A DNA stretch of 64,000 bases from Natronorubrum daqingense (lineage in GTDB: Archaea; Halobacteriota; Halobacteria; Halobacteriales; Natrialbaceae), in NCBI RefSeq assembly GCF_001971705.1, contig NZ_CP019327.1, positions 124,001 through 188,000 of the forward strand, written 5' to 3'. The translations under genes and the position numbers were made by a program. A model generated the notes under the pieces. That model saw nothing but the letters and a program-made list of their open reading frames with translations, had not been told where the DNA came from and did not search any database. Each line of letters starts with the position of its first letter. Within the stretch, counting starts at the first letter, position 1. This document shows, piece after piece, positions 1 through 9,030 of the stretch.

Positions 1-1
1 A

Positions 2-166
2 CCCGGCGACCTGTACGACGAGTACGAACGTCGAGTCGACGATCCAAAGACGAACCGGACGCTACGAAACTATCTGACGAAGATGGTCCACTACGACCTG
101 ATCGAAGCCGTCGGGGAGCGCCGCGGGCGGACGTACCGGGCCGTCGACGACGGCGCGGTCGACTGA
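2..166 (+). CDS. Orc1/Cdc6 replication initiator, C-terminal fragment
   Basis: The window begins inside this gene; only the last 54 codons are present. They encode a basic winged-helix tail, with KTNRTLRNYLTKM followed by YDLIEAVGERRGRTYRAV, which matches the C-terminal winged helix of archaeal Orc1/Cdc6 proteins. In that family the AAA+ ATPase lies upstream and the winged helix contacts origin repeat DNA. I saw no convincing origin-recognition repeats in the sequence after the stop. The family call rests on the tail alone, so another winged-helix protein is possible. Confidence 0.6.
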   Translation, partial: PGDLYDEYERRVDDPKTNRTLRNYLTKMVHYDLIEAVGERRGRTYRAVDDGAVD

Positions 167-371
167 GAGTAGCGGCGGGTTCGCTGGATTTTCCGATTCG
201 AAGGAGGTCGTACGTGTCCGTAGCGCGTTCGCACGCGTCTCGAGTCGCGGCTCTTGTAAGGAGGTCCGGGTCGCGCGTCTGTCCCCGACACTCGAGTTTC
301 GGAACGCGATTCGGCAGGTTCGAATTCGACGCGTTCGACGCTCTACAGGCCAATTTCTCTCATTCGGGTGG

Positions 372-408
372 TTTCGGAATTTCGGAAACGGTGTTCCGAC
401 GCTTATGC
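372..408 (+). promoter_or_regulatory. Promoter and candidate operator of the RadA-like/PolB2 operon
   Basis: A TATA-like element GCTTATGC at 401-408 sits about 28 bp upstream of the ATG at 432, the spacing expected for a leaderless haloarchaeal transcript. Immediately upstream are two abutting copies of TTTCGGAA (372-379 and 380-387). An inverted half-site TTCCGA follows at 394-399, so TCGGAA and TTCCGA form an inverted repeat with a 6-bp spacer. Repressor binding here would block TBP/TFB access. Operator function is inferred from position and symmetry. Confidence 0.5.
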
Positions 409-431
409 GGAACTGGCGCGAGAATTCTGCT

Positions 432-1169
432 ATGCGAACACACGCATTCGAGTTCGGCACTGGAGTAACGCTCCTCGAGGTGCCGTCGCCGCGGTCGACG
501 ATCGGGCACCGACTCGCCTGTGCGAGGCTGGCCGAAATGGCCGGATCTGGCACCGGTGGGAAGAGGGGGAACGCGACGGCGTACTGGATCGACGCGCGAA
601 ATGCGGCCGCACCGCAACTCCTCTCGGAGTGCGCCGCGAGTCCGCACCACCTCGAGCCCCTGCAGATCGCGCGGGCGTTCACCGCCTACCAGCACCACTC
701 GCTAGTTCGAGAGGTCACCCGTCACGTCGACGCGAGTACGGAACTGCTCGTCGCGCCGAACGTCGCCAGCCTCTATCACGACGCGGACCTGTCCGAGTGG
801 GAGCGCGAGGATCTCCTCGCCGCGTCCCTCGAAACGCTCGCCGAACTGGGGCGAGTCCTCGAGTGCCCCGTGCTGGTGACGAGCGCGGTCGACGAACACG
901 CCGACACGATTGCGGCGTACGCGGCGACGAGAATCGAGTGCGTGCGCACCCGCGATGGAATCCGACTCGAGGCCGCGCACTCGGATGGGAAAAGCGACGC
1001 GACCGGCGGTGCGGGCGAGGGTCTCACCATCGACGAGACGGCGGGTTACTGGCACGAGGAGTACTGGCAGACGACGATTCCCTACTGGGTCGAGTGCTAC
1101 GGCGCTGTCGGCGAGGTTCGCTCCGTCGTCGACGCCCACGACCGCGGCCTCCTCGAGGTGACGCCCTGA
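432..1169 (+). CDS. RadA/RecA-like protein with degenerate ATPase motifs (PolB2 operon)
   Basis: This 245-residue protein has the layout of a RadA/RadB-type RecA core. An N-terminal strand (GTGVTLLEVPSP) stands where the P-loop should be. A segment RAFTAYQHHSLVREV resembles the RAFNxxHQ region of RadA, and ELLVAPNVASLY sits at the Walker B strand. The Walker A position reads PSPRSTIGHRL and lacks the GK(S/T) core, so ATP hydrolysis is unlikely. The start at 432 is preferred over the in-frame ATG at 405 because the TATA element lies about 28 bp upstream of 432 and covers 405. Its stop overlaps the next start (TGATG). Such inactivated RecA-like partners accompany PolB2 polymerases in archaea; the comparison with bacterial ImuA is an inference. 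Confidence 0.6.
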   Translation: MRTHAFEFGTGVTLLEVPSPRSTIGHRLACARLAEMAGSGTGGKRGNATAYWIDARNAAAPQLLSECAASPHHLEPLQIARAFTAYQHHSLVREVTRHVDASTELLVAPNVASLYHDADLSEWEREDLLAASLETLAELGRVLECPVLVTSAVDEHADTIAAYAATRIECVRTRDGIRLEAAHSDGKSDATGGAGEGLTIDETAGYWHEEYWQTTIPYWVECYGAVGEVRSVVDAHDRGLLEVTP

Positions 1170-1552
1170 TGGGGCGAACGAACCCGACCTACCGCGACTC
1201 GCTGCGGGCGCTCGAGTCCGAGTGGTCGCCGATGCGACGGGCACTGCGCCGGGAGTACCAGGCGGATTTCGACCGGTTGTTCGATCGGGGTCGCACGTTC
1301 GCCGACGCGGCGGGTTACGCGAATCCGATGGATCCAGAACGCGCGTTCGTGCTCTCGCTGTTGCTCGCCCACGAGGTCGAGATTCGCCGGCTGCGAGGCG
1401 AACTCGAGGAGGTGGAGGGTCGGGTTTCCGATTCGGAGTCGGAGGGACAGGTGCCCGATTCAAAGTCAGTGGATCGGATTTCCGATTCGAACGACGAACC
1501 GGACGCGACGCCCGAGGACAAATCGGACGCGACGCGCGAGGGCCCCGGATGA
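1169..1552 (+). CDS. Small conserved protein between RadA-like and PolB2 genes
   Basis: This 127-residue protein has a basic, helical N-terminal half (residues 1-75, with YRDSLRALESEWSPMRRALR and a predicted helix through ERAFVLSLLLAHEVEIRRLRGEL). The C-terminal half is a low-complexity acidic tail with repeats of the SDSES/PDSKS type. I do not recognise a named domain. Start and stop overlap both neighbours (TGATG upstream, ATGA downstream), so the three proteins are translationally coupled and probably act together. The helical N-terminus could mediate protein contacts in a polymerase complex. The disordered tail suggests the folded part ends near residue 80. Confidence 0.6.
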   Translation: MGRTNPTYRDSLRALESEWSPMRRALRREYQADFDRLFDRGRTFADAAGYANPMDPERAFVLSLLLAHEVEIRRLRGELEEVEGRVSDSESEGQVPDSKSVDRISDSNDEPDATPEDKSDATREGPG

Positions 1553-3876
1553 GTCCCTACACGTTCGAGTTCGCGGACGATTCGGTTCGCGAGTGGACGC
1601 TCACCGAGACGGGGGCGGAGCCGACGCTCGTCGAGGAGTACGCGCCGTCGGTGTTCGTCTCGGGACCCGACGACGCGCTCGCGGACCTCCGTTCGCGCCT
1701 CGAGTCGGACCCGAAGGTGGACGATCTGAGCGTCGAACGCTGGGCGAGGGACCTCCACGAGGTCCACGTCGGCGAGCGAAGCCGGCTGTTGCGCGTCGAC
1801 CTCGAGCGCGTCAGTGACGTTCGCCAACTCGCCCGCGAGATCCGGGGCGTCCACGAGCGCGAGACGCACGCGCCGGGCACGTTTCGGCTGTACGACGTGG
1901 ACCTCGAGCCGGGCTTTCGGTACTGTCTCGACCGCGGGATCGATCCGACGCCGAGCCGGGACCTGCGCGTCCTGCGCATCGAAATCGACGACGCCGCGCT
2001 GGCCGACGGCGACGTCACCGCGATTCGACTCGAGGGTGAGTCCGTCCTCGAGGATGAGCGGAGGCCCGATCGTGATCGTGACGCAGACGACGTGCAAGCG
2101 GTTGGTCGTGGGTCAGACGGTGCGCGAACGGTCGGTAATGTGCCAGACGACGCGCGAGCGACGCTCGAGAACCTCCAGTGGCGACTCGAGCGCGACGACC
2201 CTGACGTGCTCGTCGTCAGCCACGCCGAGTTGGTGCCGTTGCTCTCCCGGCGGGCCGCCGAGGTCGGCCTCGAGTCGTTCGCGCTGGGGCGGCTGCCGGG
2301 GTGGACGAGACTCGCCGGATCGAACACGTACGAGAGCTACGGGCGGGTGGGTCACTCGCCCGCGCGCTATCGAGTACCGGGGCGGGCGATCGTCGACACC
2401 TCGAACAGCTTCCTCTGGCAGCAGTCGGGGCTGGCCGGCCTCGAGTACATGGTCGAGCGGACGGGTCGCCCGCTTCAGGAGGCCGCCTGGGGGAGCATCG
2501 GGACGCTGTTGACCTCGAGGCAGATCCGACTCGCTCGCCGCGAGTGGGACGTCCTCGCGCCACAGAACAAGTGGGAGCCGGAGCGATTTTCCGACGTTCG
2601 CACGCTCCACGCGGCCGACCGCGGCGGGTTCACGTTCGCCCCCGACGTGGGCTTTCACGAGCGCGTTCACGAGATCGACTTCGCCTCGCTGTACCCCCGA
2701 ATCATCTGCGAGTACGGCATCAGTCCGGAAACGGTCGGCTGCGCCCACGAGTCGGACGACACTGCGGCGGACACTCGCCGCGTTCCTGATCTCGGGTACG
2801 AACTCTGTTCGGGCGGCCCGGCCGAGACGCCGTTTCTCCCGTCGGTTCTCGAGCCCTTGCTCGCGGATCGAGCCGACAGAAAACGCCGACTCGCGGACGA
2901 TCCGCCGGAGGCGACGGCGAGTCGCCTTCGAGCCGAATCGGGGGCGATCAAGTGGGTGCTCGTCTCCTGTTTCGGTTATCAGGGCTATCGAAACGCCAAG
3001 TACGGCCGAATCGAGTGCCACGAGGCTATCAACGCCTACGCTCGCGACGTCGCCTTGACGGCCAAGCGTCGACTCGAGGACGGCGGCTGGCGGATCGTTC
3101 ACGGTATCGTCGACAGCCTCTGGGTGACGCCGCGAGAGGGGGTCGACCCGGAGCCACTCGAGTCGGTGATCGCTGACGTGTCGGCCGCGGTCGGTATTCC
3201 GCTCGAACGCGACGGCAGCTACGAGTGGGTCTGTTTCGTCCCGTTGCGCGAGTCGGTTCGTAGCCGAGAGGCGGCGACGGATCGGGGTGGGACGACGGGC
3301 GACGCCGAGACGTCACGCTCGTCCGGTACGGCGGGCGCGCTCACCAGATACTTCGGCAAGCGCGAGTCGGGGTCGTACAAGTTTCGCGGCATCGAGGTGC
3401 GCCAGCGGAGCACGCCGACGTTCGTCGCCGAGAGTCAGCGCGCGTTCGTCGAGGCGCTCGACCGCGAGCGGGACCCAGTTGCCGTCTGTGACGTCCTCTC
3501 CCGTCGATTAGGGATGCTTCGACGCGGCGACGTCGACCCCGGCGACCTCGAGATCACGACCCGCGTCTCGAAGCCGCGCTCGGCGTATCGTCAGCGGACC
3601 CGAACCGTGGGGGCGCTCGAGCGATACGAGCGTCACGGAATCGAGCGCCACCCCGGTCAGTCGGTCCGATACGTCGTAGTCGACGACGAGGCGCGAACTG
3701 TAGATCGCGTTCGCATTCCGGTCGAATCGATCGACGAGTACGATCTCGAGTTCTACGAAGGCAAACTTGTCGAGGCCTGTGAGAGTGTGTTGTCACCGCT
3801 CGGGTGGGATCGAACGCGGATCCGTCGGCACGTTTCTGGTGTGACAGTGACGCGGCTCTCATCATTCCTCGAGTAG
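1549..3876 (+). CDS. polB2: PolB2-type family B DNA polymerase with altered motif C
   Basis: This 775-residue family B polymerase-like protein is shorter than replicative PolB1 and has no clear 3'-5' exonuclease motifs in its N-terminal half. Motif A is intact as DFASLYP, with the metal-binding Asp at residue 377. A motif B-like helix follows (KWVLVSCFGYQGYRNAKYG). Motif C, normally YGDTDS, reads HGIVDS (residues 518-523). The first Asp is lost, but the second, which is the one that coordinates metal with the motif A Asp in family B enzymes, is kept. It may therefore retain some synthesis activity. The ATG at 1549 overlaps the stop of the preceding gene. The RadA-like/small protein/PolB2 arrangement resembles bacterial ImuA-ImuB-DnaE2 translesion cassettes, and a DNA damage role is inferred. 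Confidence 0.8.
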   Translation: MSPYTFEFADDSVREWTLTETGAEPTLVEEYAPSVFVSGPDDALADLRSRLESDPKVDDLSVERWARDLHEVHVGERSRLLRVDLERVSDVRQLAREIRGVHERETHAPGTFRLYDVDLEPGFRYCLDRGIDPTPSRDLRVLRIEIDDAALADGDVTAIRLEGESVLEDERRPDRDRDADDVQAVGRGSDGARTVGNVPDDARATLENLQWRLERDDPDVLVVSHAELVPLLSRRAAEVGLESFALGRLPGWTRLAGSNTYESYGRVGHSPARYRVPGRAIVDTSNSFLWQQSGLAGLEYMVERTGRPLQEAAWGSIGTLLTSRQIRLARREWDVLAPQNKWEPERFSDVRTLHAADRGGFTFAPDVGFHERVHEIDFASLYPRIICEYGISPETVGCAHESDDTAADTRRVPDLGYELCSGGPAETPFLPSVLEPLLADRADRKRRLADDPPEATASRLRAESGAIKWVLVSCFGYQGYRNAKYGRIECHEAINAYARDVALTAKRRLEDGGWRIVHGIVDSLWVTPREGVDPEPLESVIADVSAAVGIPLERDGSYEWVCFVPLRESVRSREAATDRGGTTGDAETSRSSGTAGALTRYFGKRESGSYKFRGIEVRQRSTPTFVAESQRAFVEALDRERDPVAVCDVLSRRLGMLRRGDVDPGDLEITTRVSKPRSAYRQRTRTVGALERYERHGIERHPGQSVRYVVVDDEARTVDRVRIPVESIDEYDLEFYEGKLVEACESVLSPLGWDRTRIRRHVSGVTVTRLSSFLE

Positions 3877-3960
3877 CTGACCATCTCATCGTCTGTTCCG
3901 CAGATGAAACTGTATTATGGCTGTGATAGTGCCTACGAACGGTGATTTCGGGGCACCACA

Positions 3961-3966
3961 TTTATA
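3961..3966 (+). promoter_or_regulatory. TATA box of the kinase/receiver operon
   Basis: TTTATA lies about 35 bp upstream of the ATG at 3999 in a relatively AT-rich stretch. This is compatible with a transcript starting a few bases before the start codon. No strong Shine-Dalgarno sequence is visible. Confidence 0.45.
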
Positions 3967-3998
3967 CTCGCGAGTCGATTTGTGGATAGCAATTGAGT

Positions 3999-6872
3999 AT
4001 GGCAGCGTCCAACCCGCCACCAGGGCAACTTCGATCTCGCATTCGACAACAGGAGGTGGTCGCAGAACTGAGTCAACTCGCGCTCGAGTCGACCGAACTC
4101 GAGTCGCTATTGGCGGCGGCGACCAGTGCCGCTCGGGATACCCTCGATGTCGCGTATTGTGGCGTTCTGGAGTCACGAAACGGGGGCGAAACGATGGTGG
4201 TGAGAGCGGACGAGGGGTGGCGAAACGGTACCGTCGGAACGGCGGTTGGTCCCCTCGACTCGGATACGGTTGTTGGAACCGCCCTCGAGACCGATATGGC
4301 GGTCGTCGTCGAGGATATCGACGCGGCCGACAGCGTGACACAGTCGTCACTCAGCGTCGACCACGACGCCGTCGGTGGGGTCGGCGTCTCGATCGAATCT
4401 GATGGCGATCCGTGGGGTGTGTTCGTCGTGTATACGGCGGAACACCGAGGGTTCGCCGACCACGACGTTGCCTTTCTCGAAGACGTCACGTCTCTGCTCG
4501 CGTCGGCGGTCCAGAACCGTCAACAACACCAGCGTCTCGAGACGGAACTCGAGACGACGGTCGATCGGATCTCGGATGCGGTCGTCGGTCTCGATACGGA
4601 GTGGCAGTTCACGTACGCCAACGATCGGGCTCGAGAACTCCTCGACCGCGAGGACGCGGATTTGCACGGGACGAATTTTTGGGAGGCGTTTCCGGAGGCC
4701 ATCGATTCGACGTTCGGCCAGGAGTACCGGCGGGCGATGGAGAGACAGGAGTCGACGGCGTTCGAAGCGTACTACCCGCCACTCGAGACCTGGTTCGAGG
4801 TCCACGTCTATCCCTCCGAGACGGGACTGTCGATCTACTTTCGAGACATCACCAGCCGCAAGCAGACGGAACGGGAACTACAACGGACCAACCGGACGTT
4901 ACAGCAACTGTACGCGATCACGGCGGATCGAGAGCGGACCTTCGAGGAGAAGGTACAGGAACTCCTCGACATCGGCCGCGAACGACTCGGTCTCGAGGTC
5001 GGGTTCATGGCCGATATCGAACCACAGAACGACCGATTCGAGGTCGTCCACTCGAGCGGGGACGACGAGCGATTGCGGCCGGGGACGGTGACGGAGCTCT
5101 CTGAAACGTACTGTCGAAAGACGGTCGAATCCGACGAGTTGCTCGTGCTCACGAACGCACCCGTACAGGGGTGGGCCGACGACCGCGCCTACGATAGGTG
5201 GGACTTCGACAGCTACCTCGGCAGCAAGATCCACGTCGACGACGAGCTGTTCGGAACGCTGTGCTTTGCCGACGAGGAGCCCCGATCAGACGCGTTTACG
5301 CCCGCCGAACGGGGCTTCGTCGAGTTGCTCACGCAGTGGTTGAGCTACGAACTCGAGCGCCAGCAGCGAAAACGAGAACTCGAGGTGAGCGAACAGCGCT
5401 ACCGTACGCTGATCGAACACTTCCCCAACGGCATGGTCGCGCTGTTCGACGACGACCTCCGATACACGCTCGCCGGAGGCGGGGTGCTCGAGGAGCTCGA
5501 CGTGTCGACCGAGACGCTCGTCGGACAGACGGTCGAGGAGCGATACGAGGGTGAGACGCGCGAGGCGTTCGAATCGAACTTCCGGGCTGCGCTCTCGGGT
5601 GAGCGTCGACGGTTCGAGTACCACCTTCACGGCCGAGAGTGGCTCGCGTACGCGCTCCCGGTCGAAGACGACGACGGAACGGTGTTCGCCGGCATGGTGA
5701 TGGTCCAGGACGTCACCGCCCGCAAGGAACAAGAGGAAAAACTCCGCGAGCGCGAGGCCCACCTCGAGCGATTCAAAGCGTATACCGACGACATTCTGGA
5801 CGCAATCGACGACGTCTTTTACGTCGTCGACGAGGACGGGTCGTTCCAGCGCTGGAACGAGACGCTGTGTCACGTCACGGGGTACTCGGACGAAGAGATC
5901 GCGTCGATGAGTTCGATAGCGCTCTTCGAGCAGGACGATCACGAGCAGATGATCGAAGCGATCGGAACGGCGTTCGAGACCGGGTACGCCCGAACCGAGA
6001 CCAACCTCGTGACGAAATCCGGTGAGACGATCCCCTACGAGTTCATCGCGAGTACGCTCGAGGATCCCACCGGGGAGCCGGTGTTGACCGGCGTCGGGCG
6101 CGACATCTCTAACCGGCGAGCAGACGAGCGACGACGCGAGGTGCTCGTGGGCGAACTCGAGGCGTCGAACGAACGTCTCGAGCAGTTCGCCTACGCCGCC
6201 TCGCACGACTTACAGGAGCCGTTGCGGATGGTCACGAGTTACTTGACGCTCCTCGAGCATCGATATTCCGAGGAACTGGACGAGGACGCAGAAGAGTTCA
6301 TCGAGTACGCGGTCGATGGGGCCTCCCGGATGCAAGAGATGATCGACGGGTTGCTCGCGTACTCGCGAGTCGACACGCAAGGAAATCCGTTCGAAGTCGT
6401 CGACTGTGAGGACATCCTCGAGGACGTGGTGACCGACCTCGAGGTTCGGATCGAGGAAACCGGGGCTGCTATTACCGTCGAGTCACTCCCGTCGGTATAT
6501 GGCGATCCGGGACAGCTTCGGCAAGTGTTTCAAAACTTGCTCGATAATGCACTCACGTACTCCGGTGAGCAATCACCTCAGATAGCTGTGTTCGCCGAAA
6601 GAGACGGTCACGAGTGGCATATTTCAGTTCAAGATCACGGGATTGGGATCGATCCGGACAACGCAGATCGCATCTTTCAGGTGTTCGATCGACTACACAG
6701 CGTCGACGAGTACGCCGGAACTGGAATTGGACTCGCACTCTGTCAGCGCATCGTCGAACGACACGACGGCGACATTCGCGTCGTCTCGGAGCCTGGTGAG
6801 GGTGCGAGGTTTACCGTGACGTTGCCAGCACCGCCGGAAACTGCATCCACGACTACACCTGCAAGCAAATGA
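3999..6872 (+). CDS. Multi-PAS/GAF sensor histidine kinase
   Basis: A 957-residue soluble sensor kinase with no membrane segments. Domains in order: GAF (about 25-165), PAS (186-290), GAF (310-450), PAS (464-577), PAS (597-704), HisKA (722-790) and HATPase_c (830-945). The phosphorylatable His is 736 in AASHDLQEPLRM. The N-box reads NLLDNALTYS from residue 846, and the G-box includes GTGIGLAL. Two GAF and three PAS domains suggest sensing of small ligands, redox state or light. The ATG at 3999 is preferred over the TTG two codons earlier. The 3' end overlaps the next gene by ATGA, so the kinase is coupled to a receiver protein. The signal is unknown. Confidence 0.9.
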   Translation: MAASNPPPGQLRSRIRQQEVVAELSQLALESTELESLLAAATSAARDTLDVAYCGVLESRNGGETMVVRADEGWRNGTVGTAVGPLDSDTVVGTALETDMAVVVEDIDAADSVTQSSLSVDHDAVGGVGVSIESDGDPWGVFVVYTAEHRGFADHDVAFLEDVTSLLASAVQNRQQHQRLETELETTVDRISDAVVGLDTEWQFTYANDRARELLDREDADLHGTNFWEAFPEAIDSTFGQEYRRAMERQESTAFEAYYPPLETWFEVHVYPSETGLSIYFRDITSRKQTERELQRTNRTLQQLYAITADRERTFEEKVQELLDIGRERLGLEVGFMADIEPQNDRFEVVHSSGDDERLRPGTVTELSETYCRKTVESDELLVLTNAPVQGWADDRAYDRWDFDSYLGSKIHVDDELFGTLCFADEEPRSDAFTPAERGFVELLTQWLSYELERQQRKRELEVSEQRYRTLIEHFPNGMVALFDDDLRYTLAGGGVLEELDVSTETLVGQTVEERYEGETREAFESNFRAALSGERRRFEYHLHGREWLAYALPVEDDDGTVFAGMVMVQDVTARKEQEEKLREREAHLERFKAYTDDILDAIDDVFYVVDEDGSFQRWNETLCHVTGYSDEEIASMSSIALFEQDDHEQMIEAIGTAFETGYARTETNLVTKSGETIPYEFIASTLEDPTGEPVLTGVGRDISNRRADERRREVLVGELEASNERLEQFAYAASHDLQEPLRMVTSYLTLLEHRYSEELDEDAEEFIEYAVDGASRMQEMIDGLLAYSRVDTQGNPFEVVDCEDILEDVVTDLEVRIEETGAAITVESLPSVYGDPGQLRQVFQNLLDNALTYSGEQSPQIAVFAERDGHEWHISVQDHGIGIDPDNADRIFQVFDRLHSVDEYAGTGIGLALCQRIVERHDGDIRVVSEPGEGARFTVTLPAPPETASTTTPASK

Positions 6873-7333
6873 CTAATCGCAGACAGTCTTCTCTCGAGTC
6901 AGCACAGATCCTCCTCGTCGAGGACAACCCGGGCGACGTTCGGCTGACCGAAGAAGCGTTCAAACAAGCACAGATCGAGAACGACTTACACGTCGTTCCG
7001 GACGGAACTGAAGCCCTCGACTTTTGTTACCAGCGAAACGAACACGAACACGCGCCGCGACCGGACCTCATCCTGTTGGACCTCAATTTGCCACAAAAAA
7101 GCGGCGAGGCGGTCCTACAGGAACTCAAGACGGATCCGGATCTCCGCTCGATTCCGATCATCGTCTTGACGAGTTCTCGAGCCGAAGCGGACGTGCTCAG
7201 ATCGTACGAACTGCACGCGAACGCGTACCTGACGAAACCGGTCGACCCGGACGAATTCATCGAGACCGTCCACGCATTCGAGCGGTTCTGGTTCTCGGCC
7301 GTTCGGTTGCCACACAACGGAGAGTACTCATGA
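6869..7333 (+). CDS. Stand-alone response regulator receiver (Rcp1-like)
   Basis: This 154-residue protein is a single CheY-type receiver. It has the acidic pocket VEDNPGD, phospho-acceptor Asp71 in LILLDLNLPQKSG, the Thr/Ser switch in VLTSS, and the conserved Lys in AYLTKPVDP. There is no output domain, so it probably passes phosphate on or acts by protein contact. It overlaps the kinase upstream and the next regulator downstream by 4 bp each. The preceding kinase is the obvious phosphodonor. A closely similar single receiver lies at 37.6-38.0 kb. Confidence 0.9.
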   Translation: MTNRRQSSLESAQILLVEDNPGDVRLTEEAFKQAQIENDLHVVPDGTEALDFCYQRNEHEHAPRPDLILLDLNLPQKSGEAVLQELKTDPDLRSIPIIVLTSSRAEADVLRSYELHANAYLTKPVDPDEFIETVHAFERFWFSAVRLPHNGEYS

Positions 7334-9021
7334 GCGACCCATCCACACAGACAGAATCCGACGCCACGACAGAGGCGGCCACGCTAGATGTCCTCCTGAT
7401 CGAGGACAACCCCGGCGACGCACGACTCATCCAGGAGATGCTCCGCGACACTGAAGAACTCGCCCAGCGGGTCAGTTCGGACGAGTCTGCGGGCCGGACA
7501 CCCGAAATCACCCGCGAAACGCGACTCGAGGACGGCCTCGAGACGTTCGAGGAGGGCGATTCGGACGTGGTATTACTCGACTTGAACTTGCCCGACAGCG
7601 GCGGATTGGACACGCTCGAGACCGTTCACGAGGCGAACGAGGAGACACCTATCGTCGTCCTGACCGGCGTTCGAGATCAGCAAGTCGGCGTCGAGGCGAT
7701 CCAACGCGGCGCACAGGACTTCCTCGTCAAAGACGAGGTGACGAGCGAGTTGCTCGTGCGGACGATTCACCACGCGATCGAACGCGCACGACAGGAGCGC
7801 GAACGCCGTCGTCAGCGCGAGCAGTTAGAGGCGCTCAATCTTCTCAATCGAATCGGCCACGACATCACGCACGCCGTCATCCCGACCGAGACGCGCTCGG
7901 AGTTAGAACAGCGCGTCTGTGAACGGCTAGCTGAAGACGACGCCTATCGGTTCGCCTGGATTGGGAGCGTCAACCCGGGGAGTGATCACGTCGTTCCAGC
8001 CGCCGCAGCGGGCGCCGAGGAGGGGTATCTCGATACCGTCGAGATCAGCGTCGACGAGGACGACCCGATCGGACAGGGACCGGCCGGAACGGCGATCAGG
8101 ACCGGACAGGTTCAGGTCGTGAACGATATCGAACGAGACGGCGAGTTCGATCCGTGGAGTGAGGAAGCCCTCGAGCGAGGGTATCGCTCGGTGGCGGCGA
8201 TCCCACTCATTCACGAGGATCTCGTCTACGGCGTGTTAGGTATCTACGCCGAGTCGCCGCGGTCGTTTACCAGCCCGGAGACGACGATCCTCTCCCGGAT
8301 CGGTGACGTGATCGCCCACGCGATTACGGCGATCGAACGCAAGGACGCGCTCGTCAGCAACGCGGTCATCGAACTCGAGTTCCGCATCGAGGAGTTAGCG
8401 GAGCCACTCGTGCAACTGTCGACGGACGAGGAGTGTACGATCGAACTCGAGCAACTGATTCACGGCGACGAGACGCTGCTCGCGTACGGGTCGGCGTCCA
8501 ACGTCGAGCAGGAGACGTTCCAGGAGACGATCGGGGAAACCGAGGGGTTCAGTGAGGTTCGATTCCTCACCGTGCGCCGCGACGAGTTCCAGTTCGAACT
8601 CGTCGCCCCAGCGGCCGTCTCGCTGTTCGAGACGATCGCGACCCACGGCGGGCGCGTTCAGTCGGCGACGATCAACGACGGCGAGTTCCGTTTCGTCGTC
8701 GAACTCCCTCGCGGACGAGACACGCGCCAGATGATCGAACTCATCAACGAGCAACGCGACGACGTCACCTACCTCGCCCAGCGGACCAGCGACCGAAACA
8801 CGCCGAGTGAGTCGGGATCCACGTCGGTTCTCGACGACGACCTCACCGACAAGCAACGTGCTGCACTCGAGACGGCGTACTTCGCGGGCTACTTCGACTG
8901 GCCCCGCGAGAGCACCGGCGAGGAGATTTCCGAGCGACTCGGCATCGCGCCGGCGACGTTCAACCAGCACCTGCGGACGGCAGAACGGAAGTTCTTCGAT
9001 TCGGTCCTCGGTGAGGAGTGA
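7330..9021 (+). CDS. Receiver-GAF-Bat (HTH_10) transcriptional regulator
   Basis: This 563-residue regulator starts with a receiver (about 15-160; VEDNPGD-like pocket, Asp84 in VVLLDLNLPDSGG). The receiver carries an unusual loop of about 20 residues before the phospho-acceptor strand. A GAF domain follows (185-340), then a Bat-type sensory region, and a C-terminal HTH_10 (about 505-560, starting LTDKQRAALETAY). HTH_10 is the DNA-binding domain of the bacterioopsin activator family in haloarchaea. The gene is the third member of a fully overlapping operon, giving a kinase, a phosphotransfer receiver and a DNA-binding output in one transcript. The regulon is unknown. Confidence 0.88.
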   Translation: MSDPSTQTESDATTEAATLDVLLIEDNPGDARLIQEMLRDTEELAQRVSSDESAGRTPEITRETRLEDGLETFEEGDSDVVLLDLNLPDSGGLDTLETVHEANEETPIVVLTGVRDQQVGVEAIQRGAQDFLVKDEVTSELLVRTIHHAIERARQERERRRQREQLEALNLLNRIGHDITHAVIPTETRSELEQRVCERLAEDDAYRFAWIGSVNPGSDHVVPAAAAGAEEGYLDTVEISVDEDDPIGQGPAGTAIRTGQVQVVNDIERDGEFDPWSEEALERGYRSVAAIPLIHEDLVYGVLGIYAESPRSFTSPETTILSRIGDVIAHAITAIERKDALVSNAVIELEFRIEELAEPLVQLSTDEECTIELEQLIHGDETLLAYGSASNVEQETFQETIGETEGFSEVRFLTVRRDEFQFELVAPAAVSLFETIATHGGRVQSATINDGEFRFVVELPRGRDTRQMIELINEQRDDVTYLAQRTSDRNTPSESGSTSVLDDDLTDKQRAALETAYFAGYFDWPRESTGEEISERLGIAPATFNQHLRTAERKFFDSVLGEE

Positions 9022-9030
9022 GCGGGGAAG

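Noticed and set aside
167-371. Possible replication origin next to the Orc1/Cdc6 gene
   Set aside because: No origin-recognition repeats, AT-rich unwinding element or repeat array is evident in the short gap.
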